Below are positions 47,586 through 60,826 of a DNA stretch of 64,000 bases, piece after piece. The position numbers and the translations under genes were made by a program. Location of the stretch: contig WNNJ02002991.1 of assembly GCA_012934845.2 (NCBI GenBank), positions 1 through 64,000 on the forward strand. The letters run 5' to 3'. The notes beneath the pieces are model-generated. The model was not told the origin of the DNA, did not search any database, and saw nothing but the letters and a program-made list of their open reading frames with translations. This DNA is from Pomphorhynchus laevis. Lineage: Eukaryota; Acanthocephala; Palaeacanthocephala; Echinorhynchida; Pomphorhynchidae. Numbering within the stretch: the first letter of the stretch is position 1; every line of letters starts with the position of its first letter.

Positions 47586-49752
47586 GTTGTGATTGCTTGT
47601 TGTGATTGCGTTGTGATTGCTTGTTGTGATTGCATGTTGTGATTGCTTGTTGTGATTGCTTGTTGTGATTGCTTGTTGTGATTGCTTGTTGTGATTGCTT
47701 GTTGTGATTGCTTGTTGTGATTGCTTGTTGTGATTGCTTGTTGTGATTGCATGTTGTGATTGCATGTTGTGATTGCTTGTTGTGATTGCTTGTTGTGATT
47801 GCTTGTTGTGATTGCTTGTTGTGATTGCTTGTTGTGATTGCTTGTTGTGATTGCTTGTTGTGATTGCTTGTTGTGATTGCTTGTTGTGATTGCTTGTTGT
47901 GATTGCTTGTTGTGATTGCTTGTTGTGATTGCTTGTTGTGATTGCTTGTTGTGATTGCTTGTTGTGATTGCTTGTTGTGATTGCTTGTTGTGATTGCTTG
48001 TTGTGATTGCTTGTTGTGATTGCTTGTTGTGATTGCTTGTTGTGATTGCTTGTTGTGATTGCTTGTTGTGATTGCTTGTTGTGATTGCTTGTTGTGATTG
48101 CTTGTTGTGATTGCTTGTTGTGATTGCTTGTTGTGATTGCTTGTTGTGATTGCTTGTTGTGATTGCTTGTTGTGATTGCTTGTTGTGATTGCTTGTTGTG
48201 ATTGCTTGTTGTGATTGCTTGTTGTGATTGCTTGTTGTGATTGCTTGTTGTGATTGCTTGTTGTGATTGCTTGTTGTGATTGCTTGTTGTGATTGCTTGT
48301 TGTGATTGCTTGTTGTGATTGCTTGTTGTGATTGCTTGTTGTGATTGCTTGTTGTGATTGCTTGTTGTGATTGCTTGTTGTGATTGCTTGTTGTGATTGC
48401 TTGTTGTGATTGCTTGTTGTGATTGCTTGTTGTGATTGCTTGTTGTGATTGCTTGTTGTGATTGCTTGTTGTGATTGCTTGTTGTGATTGCTTGTTGTGA
48501 TTGCTTGTTGTGATTGCTTGTTGTGATTGCTTGTTGTGATTGCTTGTTGTGATTGCTTGTTGTGATTGCTTGTTGTGATTGCTTGTTGTGATTGCTTGTT
48601 GTGATTGCTTGTTGTGATTGCTTGTTGTGATTGCTTGTTGTGATTGCTTGTTGTGATTGCTTGTTGTGATTGCTTGTTGTGATTGCTTGTTGTGATTGCT
48701 TGTTGTGATTGCTTGTTGTGATTGCTTGTTGTGATTGCTTGTTGTGATTGCTTGTTGTGATTGCTTGTTGTGATTGCTTGTTGTGATTGCTTGTTGTGAT
48801 TGCTTGTTGTGATTGCTTGTTGTGATTGCTTGTTGTGATTGCTTGTTGTGATTGCTTGTTGTGATTGCTTGTTGTGATTGCTTGTTGTGATTGCTTGTTG
48901 TGATTGCTTGTTGTGATTGCTTGTTGTGATTGCTTGTTGTGATTGCTTGTTGTGATTGCTTGTTGTGATTGCTTGTTGTGATTGCTTGTTGTGATTGCTT
49001 GTTGTGATTGCTTGTTGTGATTGCTTGTTGTGATTGCTTGTTGTGATTGCTTGTTGTGATTGCTTGTTGTGATTGCTTGTTGTGATTGCTTGTTGTGATT
49101 GCTTGTTGTGATTGCTTGTTGTGATTGCTTGTTGTGATTGCTTGTTGTGATTGCTTGTTGTGATTGCTTGTTGTGATTGCTTGTTGTGATTGCTTGTTGT
49201 GATTGCTTGTTGTGATTGCTTGTTGTGATTGCTTGTTGTGATTGCTTGTTGTGATTGCTTGTTGTGATTGCTTGTTGTGATTGCTTGTTGTGATTGCTTG
49301 TTGTGATTGCTTGTTGTGATTGCTTGTTGTGATTGCTTGTTGTGATTGCTTGTTGTGATTGCTTGTTGTGATTGCTTGTTGTGATTGCTTGTTGTGATTG
49401 CTTGTTGTGATTGCTTGTTGTGATTGCTTGTTGTGATTGCTTGTTGTGATTGCTTGTTGTGATTGCTTGTTGTGATTGCTTGTTGTGATTGCTTGTTGTG
49501 ATTGCTTGTTGTGATTGCTTGTTGTGATTGCTTGTTGTGATTGCTTGTTGTGATTGCTTGTTGTGATTGCTTGTTGTGATTGCTTGTTGTGATTGCTTGT
49601 TGTGATTGCTTGTTGTGATTGCTTGTTGTGATTGCTTGTTGTGATTGCTTGTTGTGATTGCTTGTTGTGATTGCTTGTTGTGATTGCTTGTTGTGATTGC
49701 TTGTTGTGATTGCTTGTTGTGATTGCTTGTTGTGATTGCTTGTTGTGATTGC
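47586..49752. repeat. 13-bp satellite, left array
   Basis: About 167 units, caatcacaacaag on the minus strand, nearly perfect. Variants with catg in place of caag cluster at the RT-side end. The 833-codon frame across it is an artefact: 13 is not a multiple of 3 and no frame of the unit has a stop. Confidence 0.97.
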
Positions 49753-49899
49753 GTATGTTGTATATTATTTATTGTGTGTTTAAACTTGTGTATATTAATT
49801 GTATTTATTTTAGATCTCAAATGTAATTTGCTAGAACACTTATAAATTTTCTTCTATTAATAATAATGTTAAACTTATCGCCTTACTCAAGGTTAGTAG

Positions 49900-50470
49900 G
49901 CAGTGTTGACCTGTCTACTAACTACTGAATTCGGAAAGGACGAGAGGGAGAGGTTAAAAAGAATACTATTGATTATACAGGAGATTAGTTTGTGTTTACG
50001 TCGAAGTGCCCATTCTGAGCCTAATGCTAGATGCATATTGTGTATACTTACATTTGCAAAAGCTAAATCAAGGCAACTTCCCCCAATATGACATTTGTAT
50101 GACCACCCTTCGGCCGGTATAAAAAGTGTAAAGTTAAGGGTCCCAAAAAACTATACTAACTCAGAAATTTTATTTGGCATAGTAGCATCGTATTTTGCGT
50201 TAAAATCACCAGCGATTATTAAGGGAGTTTGAGCGTAATTTTCCGATATAAATCTTGACAATTCATCAATTATGTCTGCCAAAGTACAAGATAGCCGAAA
50301 GTAACATGCGATTACGCTGAGATAAGGGGTTATCATTTACTAAAACAGAAGTGTGCGGATTGACTCGATTATTAGAGTTACATAGTGTATGCATTGAATG
50401 TGGCGGAATTAATACATTGTTGTCGAGATTTAAACTACTTTCTGTACGATTAGTGCACTTTTTCCGGGTA
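49900..50470 (-). pseudogene. LINE endonuclease remnant, left arm
   Basis: The minus-strand frame 50151-50336 contains TPLIIAGDFNAKYDAT, the APE-endonuclease GDFN motif. Downstream, in another frame, is WSYKCHIGGSCLDLAFAN, the usual next motif. Partial and broken. Confidence 0.6.
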
Positions 50471-50639
50471 ATATATATTATATATTTTTTTAATTTTTTA
50501 TTATATATAATAATATATATAATAATTATTTATTTCCATGTCTTTATCCATTTTATTGTATGATGAAATGATGAACACATGCCAATTTTGATACTCGCTT
50601 TTCTGCAGAATTATCATTGATGATTAAACTGTTGTTTAC

Positions 50640-52640
50640 TAAACTTGATTATGATATTTATTCACCTGACAAAGAGCCTCCGATCAGTTCAAGAGATAAT
50701 GTGGTGGTCAAATTTTTGATTATGGTAAAGACGAGCAAATCAGATTAGGTAAAGAGGGAGTTAAGAAGCGACTACGGAGCTAGAGCTTGGAGTGGGATCC
50801 TGTATTGGAATACTACAAGTTCTAGACAAATTTGCTCACATGCGTGTATTTCACCATCATAAGAGGGCTGATAAACCCCCTTGGTTTTATATAATACTAA
50901 AGCATTGAATAGGTTTAATAAATAAGACGTGCAGTCTCTGTAGGAAGAGTGAAGCTTCATATACTGAGTGCATACGAATTCGCAATGAATGTAATCTTTA
51001 AAATCAAAAAATACATATGGTACGAGAATGGTGTTGCTGTCTTTAGGATACACACCCGATCGATTTTGGAATCAAAAACATCTAATAGTGTTAGATGCAT
51101 TCGTATCGGAAACGAATTTGTTTATGATTCAATGACAACCACTGAAGCGTACTTTGGTATGATTGCGCTATATTTAAATAGATATAATTGTTATAAAGTC
51201 AACAGTTATGAGAATTCATCAATCTGTCAGAGGTCGTGCATAATTTTCACAATGAAGGAAGTTGAAATATATCTATCCAAATTATTTAAATGTATGTCTG
51301 CTGGCCCTGACAATTTCCTCACTTATGTCCTTTATCTCTTGGATTGTAAACTGTCATACCCACTTTCAGAATAATTAAAATTTCCCTCAATATGTCGATG
51401 ATTCCAAATGATTAGAAATCGGTGATTGTGTTACCACTTCCAAAAACGAAAAAAGCTTGGGATATAGATATCTTTATGCTGATAAGTATAGCATATACTG
51501 TAAAGTACATGAGAGAATTGTTCACAAAAGGTAAATAAGCGTATCGGGTTCAATAAACTGTTTAATCAACTACTAACATGTTTTTCGACATGTTCGCTCG
51601 TGTCTAACGAATACTGGGTGCTTGTAAAAAAAATAAGCTGATGCAATTTCACGTGCGTGTGTCGTCGATATCGTCTATTTAGTTTCCTCCAAGGCGTTTG
51701 ATCGCGTTCCACATACTGAACTATTTTCGAGTCTGTTAGTGTCTGCTATTACCTAACTCGTTGTATTGAGCACTTCTTGAGTGGTGGTCAATTTTGTGTG
51801 AGAGTAGGTAACGCTTCGCCGTCTCAACGCTGTTTTATAAATGCTGTTCCTCAAGGAACTTTTTTGGCACTATATTATTTGAATTTTTATCAATGAGTTG
51901 ATGAAATTGCTTAATGTACCGAACTTAGCTTATGCTGATAATTTGAAGTTGCGGAATACGATCTCAACTGAACGAGATTGTTTGTCATTGCAGCGTAACT
52001 TGGGTTTAGTGTATGACTCGAGTTTTACTACAGAAGTATGATTTAACCTGAGGTGTAAGATGTGAGTTTAGGTCGTAGATTCAAAGGATACCTACTTAAT
52101 ATAGTATATATAATAAAGTATATACACTATACACCGTATCACGCGTCTTCTCACTGACTAGAAATTTATTTTATCCCGAGAGACTCAAAGTGATCGGCAT
52201 ATTCGACATGAAGGTGAGATTACTATTTATCGATTTGTTTATAATGTGGAAATTATTGAACAAATTAGATGAATATTTTTCAAATATTATAGCGTGTCGT
52301 GATAATCTAGCAAACATCATTCGATTGCAATTTTCAAGCAGCATAAAGGGAAACTTTCGCATGTCACAAGATTGTTCAGACGTGTGGTTAACTTGCGGAA
52401 TAGTCTGCCTTAATATGTTGTTGCCTCCATAACGCTGATTTTATTTAAAAGGCGATTGCGGAAATGTCTGGAACAAATAGATAATATGATGAAGCTACTT
52501 GTTCTTGATTTTATTAACTATATTGCTTCTAGATTTTTTCAATCTATTTTATTTTCGTGAGCAGATTTAACAGCCATATAGGCTTTGTCTTGTATCTAAT
52601 AATAAATAATATTACTTTGAGAAGCTGTTTTGCCTGATAA
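50640..52640 (+). mobile_element. LINE with FP-like ORF1 end and RT, decayed
   Basis: At 50949-51120 the + strand reads KKYIWYENGVAVFRIHTRSI, like the C-terminal FP25K-type domain of some insect LINE ORF1 proteins. At 51250-52040 come RT pieces: SAGPDNFLTYVL, VLPLPKTKKAWD, SKAFDRVPHTEL, NAVPQGT, and YADNLKL where YADD is expected. A C-terminal RVVNLRNSLP stretch (about 52380) and a 3' tail with cagccataggctttgtctt-like sequence to 52640 follow. The left-arm boundary (51122) falls inside the element. Confidence 0.5.
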
Positions 52641-52689
52641 AAAAGCAAAGTTTACAAATTAAAATAGGGTAATCAGTAAATTGTTCGCA

Positions 52690-52930
52690 TCAAGATCATT
52701 TAAAGTAGCAGGATTCAAGATATCCATGGAAGTGCGAGTGTCAATTCTCTATTCATACTAGGCTGTAGCTTGAAGTACTTTATCGAATAAGCAGCGATGA
52801 CTTCCTCAGGCAACACATTCCACAAGTTGAGCGATCGATGTGATAGTCGAAAGTTGGCAGGCAATTGAGAATGGTGCCTCTTATACAGCTTTTCGAATGA
52901 ACACGTAATGTCATCTTCTCAATATAAAAT
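52690..52930 (-). mobile_element. LINE RT C-terminal fragment
   Basis: The minus strand reads RSLNLWNVLPEEVIAAYSIKYF, the R.VN.WN.LPE.V pattern ending CR1/RTE-like RTs. Opposite orientation to the LINE at 50640-52640. Confidence 0.55.
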
Positions 52931-53449
52931 CATTGACGATTAATATAAATAATATAAAATCAATATAAAATCTTCTTCTCAATATAAAATCAATTTTTGA
53001 GACACAAAATCATTGACGTCGCTTAAACACTTCAAAACTTGATCGTCGTACTTCTTGCAAACGAACTAAAATAACACTTTAAGACGCAATCAATTCAATA
53101 ACTCCACATACAAGTTCAAACATTCATCGGACGTAAACTTGTCTTTTAATTTTTATAGTAGGCCTGTAAATGGTTCTATTTACCACAAAGGCCACTAAAT
53201 AAATTCAATTATATTTTAATATAAGGATTGTAGTGGAAAAGCTATCCATTTTTTACAATCGCTAAATGCAGGACGAGTCTAGTAAGACAAATATGTAACG
53301 AATCAAGCTAATTCATAGCGCACGCAGCCGCATGCGGTAGGACGTTCTAGCCTTTTATCAAATCCTCGACCCTCTCTTCAGTACCGACTCATAGTCGAGC
53401 AATTCTCACTTAGTGGTAGTAAAGCATGTATGGATGCCGTACTCCTGAT

Positions 53450-53570
53450 GAAAGCGATGAATTATTACACCTAAGTACTTATTTTAATCTATTTCATTTT
53501 TGTGAGCAGACTGAACAGCCATATAGGCTTTGTCTTGTAAATAATAATATTACTCCGACAAATCCAATAA
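53450..53570 (+). repeat. LINE 3'-tail copy
   Basis: Matches the tail at 52545-52615: gtgagcaga.t.aacagccata, then taggctttgtcttgta, then aataatattact. Confidence 0.6.
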
Positions 53571-53699
53571 TGAGAGATAAACGCATATGATGTACCGACA
53601 ATACGAACGTTTCGGTGCTTAAGGAAGCGTATTAAAGCACTTATTAAAATGTTTGAAAATAATTCTGAAATGCAACTCACAGATCCACAAATTGAATAT

Positions 53700-54580
53700 C
53701 TCATCAGTGCCAGATTCCTCCACTTCTCGATGCAGAGGAGGACTGGCAGATGGCAATCAAGGAATCTTGTGAATGTTGTACTATAACATCTCTTATAACC
53801 TCATCATAGAGTTCTAAACTAGCACTACAGCTTTACCAAATAGGATCATTAGCAAAAGCACTGACAAATGCCAGCGCTAGGTATCTGGATATCGGCTTAC
53901 TTCTTATTTGAATTTCTCAAATGATACCATTCCGCCTGAATTTTTGTAATCATATAAGCCCGACGCGAAAGAAAGACGAAGAACACTGCTAGATGCCGTT
54001 TCGTAATCACAATGACTCATCAGTGTCAGATTTCTCCACTACTGGATAAAGAGGAGGACAAGCAAACGGCAATAAACGAATCTTGTGAATGATGTACTAG
54101 AAAGACCTCTAGTAACATCATCATAGAGTGCTAAACCAGCACTACAGCTTCACCGAATAGGATCATTAACAAAACCACTAACAAATAACAGTGCAAGGTA
54201 TCCAGATTTCTCCCACTACTTGATGCAGAGGACGACCAGCAGACGGCAATCAACGAATCATGTAAATGATGTACTATCGATACCTTGCGCTGGAATTTGC
54301 CAGTACATTTGCGCTAATGATCCTATTTGGTGAAGCGGTAGTGCTGGTTCAGCACTCAATGATGATGTTACTAGAGGTTTTCTAGTACATCATTCACATG
54401 ATTCGTTGATTGCCGTCTGCTAGTCCTCCTGTGCATCAAGTATTGGGAGAAATCTGGCACTGATGGGTCATTGAGGCTGTAGTGCTGGTTTAGCAGTCTA
54501 TGATGATGTTATTAGTGGTTTTCTAGTACATCATAAACAACATTCGTTGATTGCTGTCTGATAGTCTTCTACTGCATCTG
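53700..54580. repeat. Cluster of direct and inverted repeats
   Basis: A unit of about 190 bp with strings cagaggagga, cggcaatcaacgaatc, gatgtacta and aataggatcatta. Forward copies lie at about 53700-53895 and 54020-54205 with a partial one to 54270. Inverted copies follow at about 54275-54470 and 54490-54580. Non-coding; looks like a fold-back element or MITE cluster. Confidence 0.75.
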
Positions 54581-54599
54581 GTAAATTGATAAAGATTGC

Positions 54600-56048
54600 C
54601 ACATGCTTAGAACGCCGTATATTGACGATCGGATGGGTGAATTTCGACTTGGTGATACGCGGATTCGAGATCAATAGTTGAGAAGAGTTTGTATTGAGAT
54701 ATTTCCGTGATCAGGTTATCTATGTTTGAAAGTGGATATCCGTCGAGATGTGTATATGGGTTTTGTCTTGGAATAGTCTACAACCATTCGTTTCTTTCTT
54801 CGCTGGTTAGTCGTCACGAATGCTTGTGCTCGACAAGGCGATGTGCTCGGCTCAATTATGTGTTCCCGCAGAAGTTTGTCTATCTCATTACGTATGAACG
54901 CATAGTTCTCGCGTGTGTGTTTTCGAGATTTTGTAATAATAGGTGTACAGTTCTCTTTTAGGTGCTCAAATAGCTTTGGAGGTTCAGCAATGTTCATTAC
55001 TCTCAATGAAATTGGTTTTTCTTGACCATGGAATCGAAATTGGATGTTGGAATGCCTTTTTATAAAGTTGATACCAAGTATGATATGTGAACAAAGATCG
55101 TCTAGAATCAGTAGTTTTACATTACGAAATAGCTTTCCTTGCATACGAATGTCAACTGTTATCGAACCCTTTAAAGTTACCTGGATTCTGGAGAATGCCA
55201 TTGAAATTTTGGATTGCAGACGCCACACTTTCACATTCAATCGTGTTATGTGATTCGAGCTTACGAAGTTCAACGTGCTCCCGGTGTCAAATAAAGCGCT
55301 TAGGCAAATGCCGTTAACAAATACCTTTTGCGTAGCAATGCTGCCGCTTGATCCGCAAAGCCCGCCGTTACTTTGGAATGCATCGTTACACAGGCACTTC
55401 CTCAACGAATTCATTCTTTGCTGCAGATGCAAGCCGGTTAGGTGCGCCGTATGATTTGACCCTCGACTCGGCTAATTCGAGAGACCGAATTTGAATACAT
55501 GCTGATTGTAAATGCAATTCGGAGTTTTCTAGAAATTGTTGGCGAATATAATCAGAATAGATTCTGGTGATTATGGCGTCGAGAAGCGTCTCATCGTAAT
55601 AGCTCTCGGCGGTCATGGCTTCGAAGTTGCAGTCCGCTGCCAGCAGACGTAGTTCGGATAAGTATTGGTCGAACGTTTCATTCGGACTTTGCTTCCGACA
55701 CCGCAGCATGTGTCGGGCGTATACTTGGCTAACTGGCCGCTCATATCGCTCACTGAGCAACTTTATGGCGTCAGTGTAGTTCGCACACGTTCTGATGAGA
55801 TTAAACACTGCTGGCGATACGAAATTGAATAGCGTGTATAGTTGCGAGTCTTCATCCTCCACTGCCAGCTTTCGAATGTAATTTTTAAACATTACGGACC
55901 AATGACGGAAGTGATCCTGCGCTTTAGGATCGTCGTGTAATATCGTCAGACGCTCTGGTCGTAGATGAGATTCCGCCATAGAGATAATATTACTCAATAA
56001 ATTGTAGTGTAAACAGATACGCTTGTAAAAAGCTTTATTGAGTAATAT
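54600..56048 (-). mobile_element. Ty3/gypsy LTR retrotransposon fossil, partial
   Basis: Minus-strand frames hold a Gag-like region (55386-55997), an aspartic protease with LFDTGSTLNFV, and the beginning of a reverse transcriptase (NEIDKLLREHIIEPSTSPC), ending near 54700. Gene order gag-protease-RT and the motifs place it in Ty3/gypsy. The remaining RT, RNase H and integrase are absent and no LTR pair is seen. A 15-bp inverted repeat (55987-56001 with 56034-56048) stands just upstream of the Gag part. Broken and truncated; an old fragment. Confidence 0.8.
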
Positions 56049-56160
56049 CTACAAAACAAAGTAGTAAATCCATAAGTGAAAACAGTTTACATTAAGGGTT
56101 AAGATTTACTATTTAAATGGTAAGGTAATTTCATCACAGCTTCCATAGTTCATCACAGTC

Positions 56161-56640
56161 AACAAATTCGTTTCCGATACGAATGCATCTAACACTATTA
56201 GATGTTTTTGATTCCAAAATCGCTCGGGTGTGTATCCTAAAGACAGCAACACCATTCTCGTACCATATGTATTTTTTGATTTTAAAGATTACATTCATTG
56301 CGAATTCGTATGCACTCAGTATATGAAGCTTCACTCTTCCTACAGAGACTGCACGTCTTATTTATTAAACCTATTCAATGCTTTAGTATTATATAAAACC
56401 AAGGGGGTTTATCAGCCCTCTTATGATGGTGAAATACACGCATGTGAGCAAATTTGTCTAGAACTTGTAGTATTCCAATACAGGATCCCACTCCAAGCTC
56501 TAGCTCCGTAGTCGCTTCTTAACTCCCTCTTTACCTAATCTGATTTGCTCGTCTTTACCATAATCAAAAATTTGACCACCACATTATCTCTTGAACTGAT
56601 CGGAGGCTCTTTGTCAGGTGAATAAATATCATAATCAAGT
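56161..56640 (-). pseudogene. LINE ORF1 FP-like remnant, right arm
   Basis: Inverted counterpart of the ORF1 end at 50949-51122. Here the frame continues past the arm boundary as GNEFVDCDELWKL, the expected end of the FP-like domain. So the right arm keeps the original sequence across the boundary and the left one diverges from it. Confidence 0.5.
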
Positions 56641-56819
56641 TTAGTAAACAACAGTTTAATCATCAATGATAATTCTGCAGAAAAGCGAGTATCAAAATTG
56701 GCATGTGTTCATCATTTCATCATACAATAAAATGGATAAAGACATGGAAATAAATAATTATTATATATATTATTATATATAATAAAAAATTAAAAAAATA
56801 TATAATATATATTACCCGG

Positions 56820-57420
56820 AAAAATGTGCACTAATCGTACAGAAAGTAGTTTAAATCTCGACAACAATGTATTAATTCCGCCACATTCAATGCATACACT
56901 ATGTAACTCTAATAATCGAGTCAATCCGCACACTTCTGTTTTAGTAAATGATAACCCCTTATCTCAGCGTAATCGCATGTTACTTTCGGCTATCTTGTAC
57001 TTTGGCAGACATAATTGATGAATTGTCAAGATTTATATCGGAAAATTACGCTCAAACTCCCTTAATAATCGCTGGTGATTTTAACGCAAAATACGATGCT
57101 ACTATGCCAAATAAAATTTCTAAGTTAGTATAGTTTTTTAGGACCCTTAACTTTACACTTTTTATACCGGCCGAAGGGTGGTCATACAAATGTCATATTG
57201 GGGGAAGTTGCCTTGATTTAGCTTTTGCAAATGTAAGTATACACAATATGCATCTAGCATTAGGCTCAGAATGGGCACTTCGACGTAAACACAAACTAAT
57301 CTCCTGTATAATCAATAGTATTCTTTTTAACCTCTCCCTCTCGTCCTTTCCGAATTCAGTAGTTAGTAGACAGGTCAACACTGCCTACTAACCTTGAGTA
57401 AGGCGATAAGTTTAACATTA
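56820..57420 (+). pseudogene. LINE endonuclease remnant, right arm
   Basis: Counterpart of 49900-50470. TPLIIAGDFNAKYDAT at about 57055-57100, then WSYKCHIGGSCLDLAFAN at about 57178-57231. Confidence 0.6.
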
Positions 57421-57495
57421 TTATTAATTGAAGAAAATTTATAAGTGTTCTAGCAAATTACATTTGAGATCTAAAATAAATACAATTAATATACA

Positions 57496-60400
57496 CAAGC
57501 AATCACAACAAGCAATCACAACAAGCAATCACAACAAGCAATCACAACAAGCAATCACAACAAGCAATCACAACAAGCAATCACAACAAGCAATCACAAC
57601 AAGCAATCACAACAAGCAATCACAACAAGCAATCACAACAAGCAATCACAACAAGCAATCACAACAAGCAATCACAACAAGCAATCACAACAAGCAATCA
57701 CAACAAGCAATCACAACAAGCAATCACAACAAGCAATCACAACAAGCAATCACAACAAGCAATCACAACAAGCAATCACAACAAGCAATCACAACAAGCA
57801 ATCACAACAAGCAATCACAACAAGCAATCACAACAAGCAATCACAACAAGCAATCACAACAAGCAATCACAACAAGCAATCACAACAAGCAATCACAACA
57901 AGCAATCACAACAAGCAATCACAACAAGCAATCACAACAAGCAATCACAACAAGCAATCACAACAAGCAATCACAACAAGCAATCACAACAAGCAATCAC
58001 AACAAGCAATCACAACAAGCAATCACAACAAGCAATCACAACAAGCAATCACAACAAGCAATCACAACAAGCAATCACAACAAGCAATCACAACAAGCAA
58101 TCACAACAAGCAATCACAACAAGCAATCACAACAAGCAATCACAACAAGCAATCACAACAAGCAATCACAACAAGCAATCACAACAAGCAATCACAACAA
58201 GCAATCACAACAAGCAATCACAACAAGCAATCACAACAAGCAATCACAACAAGCAATCACAACAAGCAATCACAACAAGCAATCACAACAAGCAATCACA
58301 ACAAGCAATCACAACAAGCAATCACAACAAGCAATCACAACAAGCAATCACAACAAGCAATCACAACAAGCAATCACAACAAGCAATCACAACAAGCAAT
58401 CACAACAAGCAATCACAACAAGCAATCACAACAAGCAATCACAACAAGCAATCACAACAAGCAATCACAACAAGCAATCACAACAAGCAATCACAACAAG
58501 CAATCACAACAAGCAATCACAACAAGCAATCACAACAAGCAATCACAACAAGCAATCACAACAAGCAATCACAACAAGCAATCACAACAAGCAATCACAA
58601 CAAGCAATCACAACAAGCAATCACAACAAGCAATCACAACAAGCAATCACAACAAGCAATCACAACAAGCAATCACAACAAGCAATCACAACAAGCAATC
58701 ACAACAAGCAATCACAACAAGCAATCACAACAAGCAATCACAACAAGCAATCACAACAAGCAATCACAACAAGCAATCACAACAAGCAATCACAACAAGC
58801 AATCACAACAAGCAATCACAACAAGCAATCACAACAAGCAATCACAACAAGCAATCACAACAAGCAATCACAACAAGCAATCACAACAAGCAATCACAAC
58901 AAGCAATCACAACAAGCAATCACAACAAGCAATCACAACAAGCAATCACAACAAGCAATCACAACAAGCAATCACAACAAGCAATCACAACAAGCAATCA
59001 CAACAAGCAATCACAACAAGCAATCACAACAAGCAATCACAACAAGCAATCACAACAAGCAATCACAACAAGCAATCACAACAAGCAATCACAACAAGCA
59101 ATCACAACAAGCAATCACAACAAGCAATCACAACAAGCAATCACAACAAGCAATCACAACAAGCAATCACAACAAGCAATCACAACAAGCAATCACAACA
59201 AGCAATCACAACAAGCAATCACAACAAGCAATCACAACAAGCAATCACAACAAGCAATCACAACAAGCAATCACAACAAGCAATCACAACAAGCAATCAC
59301 AACAAGCAATCACAACAAGCAATCACAACAAGCAATCACAACAAGCAATCACAACAAGCAATCACAACAAGCAATCACAACAAGCAATCACAACAAGCAA
59401 TCACAACAAGCAATCACAACAAGCAATCACAACAAGCAATCACAACAAGCAATCACAACAAGCAATCACAACAAGCAATCACAACAAGCAATCACAACAA
59501 GCAATCACAACAAGCAATCACAACAAGCAATCACAACAAGCAATCACAACAAGCAATCACAACAAGCAATCACAACAAGCAATCACAACAAGCAATCACA
59601 ACAAGCAATCACAACAAGCAATCACAACAAGCAATCACAACAAGCAATCACAACAAGCAATCACAACAAGCAATCACAACAAGCAATCACAACAAGCAAT
59701 CACAACAAGCAATCACAACAAGCAATCACAACAAGCAATCACAACAAGCAATCACAACAAGCAATCACAACAAGCAATCACAACAAGCAATCACAACAAG
59801 CAATCACAACAAGCAATCACAACAAGCAATCACAACAAGCAATCACAACAAGCAATCACAACAAGCAATCACAACAAGCAATCACAACAAGCAATCACAA
59901 CAAGCAATCACAACAAGCAATCACAACAAGCAATCACAACAAGCAATCACAACAAGCAATCACAACAAGCAATCACAACAAGCAATCACAACAAGCAATC
60001 ACAACAAGCAATCACAACAAGCAATCACAACAAGCAATCACAACAAGCAATCACAACAAGCAATCACAACAAGCAATCACAACAAGCAATCACAACAAGC
60101 AATCACAACAAGCAATCACAACAAGCAATCACAACAAGCAATCACAACAAGCAATCACAACAAGCAATCACAACAAGCAATCACAACAAGCAATCACAAC
60201 AAGCAATCACAACAAGCAATCACAACAAGCAATCACAACAAGCAATCACAACAAGCAATCACAACAAGCAATCACAACAAGCAATCACAACAAGCAATCA
60301 CAACAAGCAATCACAACAAGCAATCACAACAAGCAATCACAACAAGCAATCACAACAAGCAATCACAACAAGCAATCACAACAAGCAATCACAACAAGCA

Positions 60401-60820
60401 ATCACAACAAGCAATCACAACAAGCAATCACAACAAGCAATCACAACAAGCAATCACAACAAGCAATCACAACAAGCAATCACAACAAGCAATCACAACA
60501 AGCAATCACAACAAGCAATCACAACAAGCAATCACAACAAGCAATCACAACAAGCAATCACAACAAGCAATCACAACAAGCAATCACAACAAGCAATCAC
60601 AACAAGCAATCACAACATGCAATCACAACATGCAATCACAACAAGCAATCACAACAAGCAATCACAACAAGCAATCACAACAAGCAATCACAACAAGCAA
60701 TCACAACAAGCAATCACAACAAGCAATCACAACAAGCAATCACAACATGCAATCACAACATGCAATCACAACATGCAATCACAACATGCAATCACAACAA
60801 GAAATCACAACAAGCAATCA
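57496..60820. repeat. 13-bp satellite, right array
   Basis: About 256 units of caatcacaacaag, nearly perfect. The caatcacaacatg variants sit at the RT-side end (60613-60795), as in the left array. The 1273-codon frame is an artefact of the unit length. Confidence 0.97.
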
Positions 60821-60826
60821 CAAATG

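Larger units (their letters stand above)
44485..51122 (-). repeat. Large inverted repeat, left arm
   Basis: Reverse complement of 56161-64000 apart from small changes and a shorter satellite. Base 44485 pairs with 64000 (window end), so the true outer end is not seen; 51122 pairs with 56161. Long coding-like stretches are identical between arms, for example 93 codons at 50772-51053 and 56230-56511. The 5,038-bp spacer is 51123-56160. Confidence 0.95.

Noticed and set aside
47586-49752. CRISPR-like array
   Set aside because: Units are contiguous and identical without unique spacers; a eukaryotic satellite.
47319-49820. 833-codon frame and its 1273-codon counterpart at 57428-61249 as giant repeat proteins
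   Set aside because: Both are satellite read-through: the 13-bp unit has no stop in any frame, and the non-repeat ends belong to dead elements.
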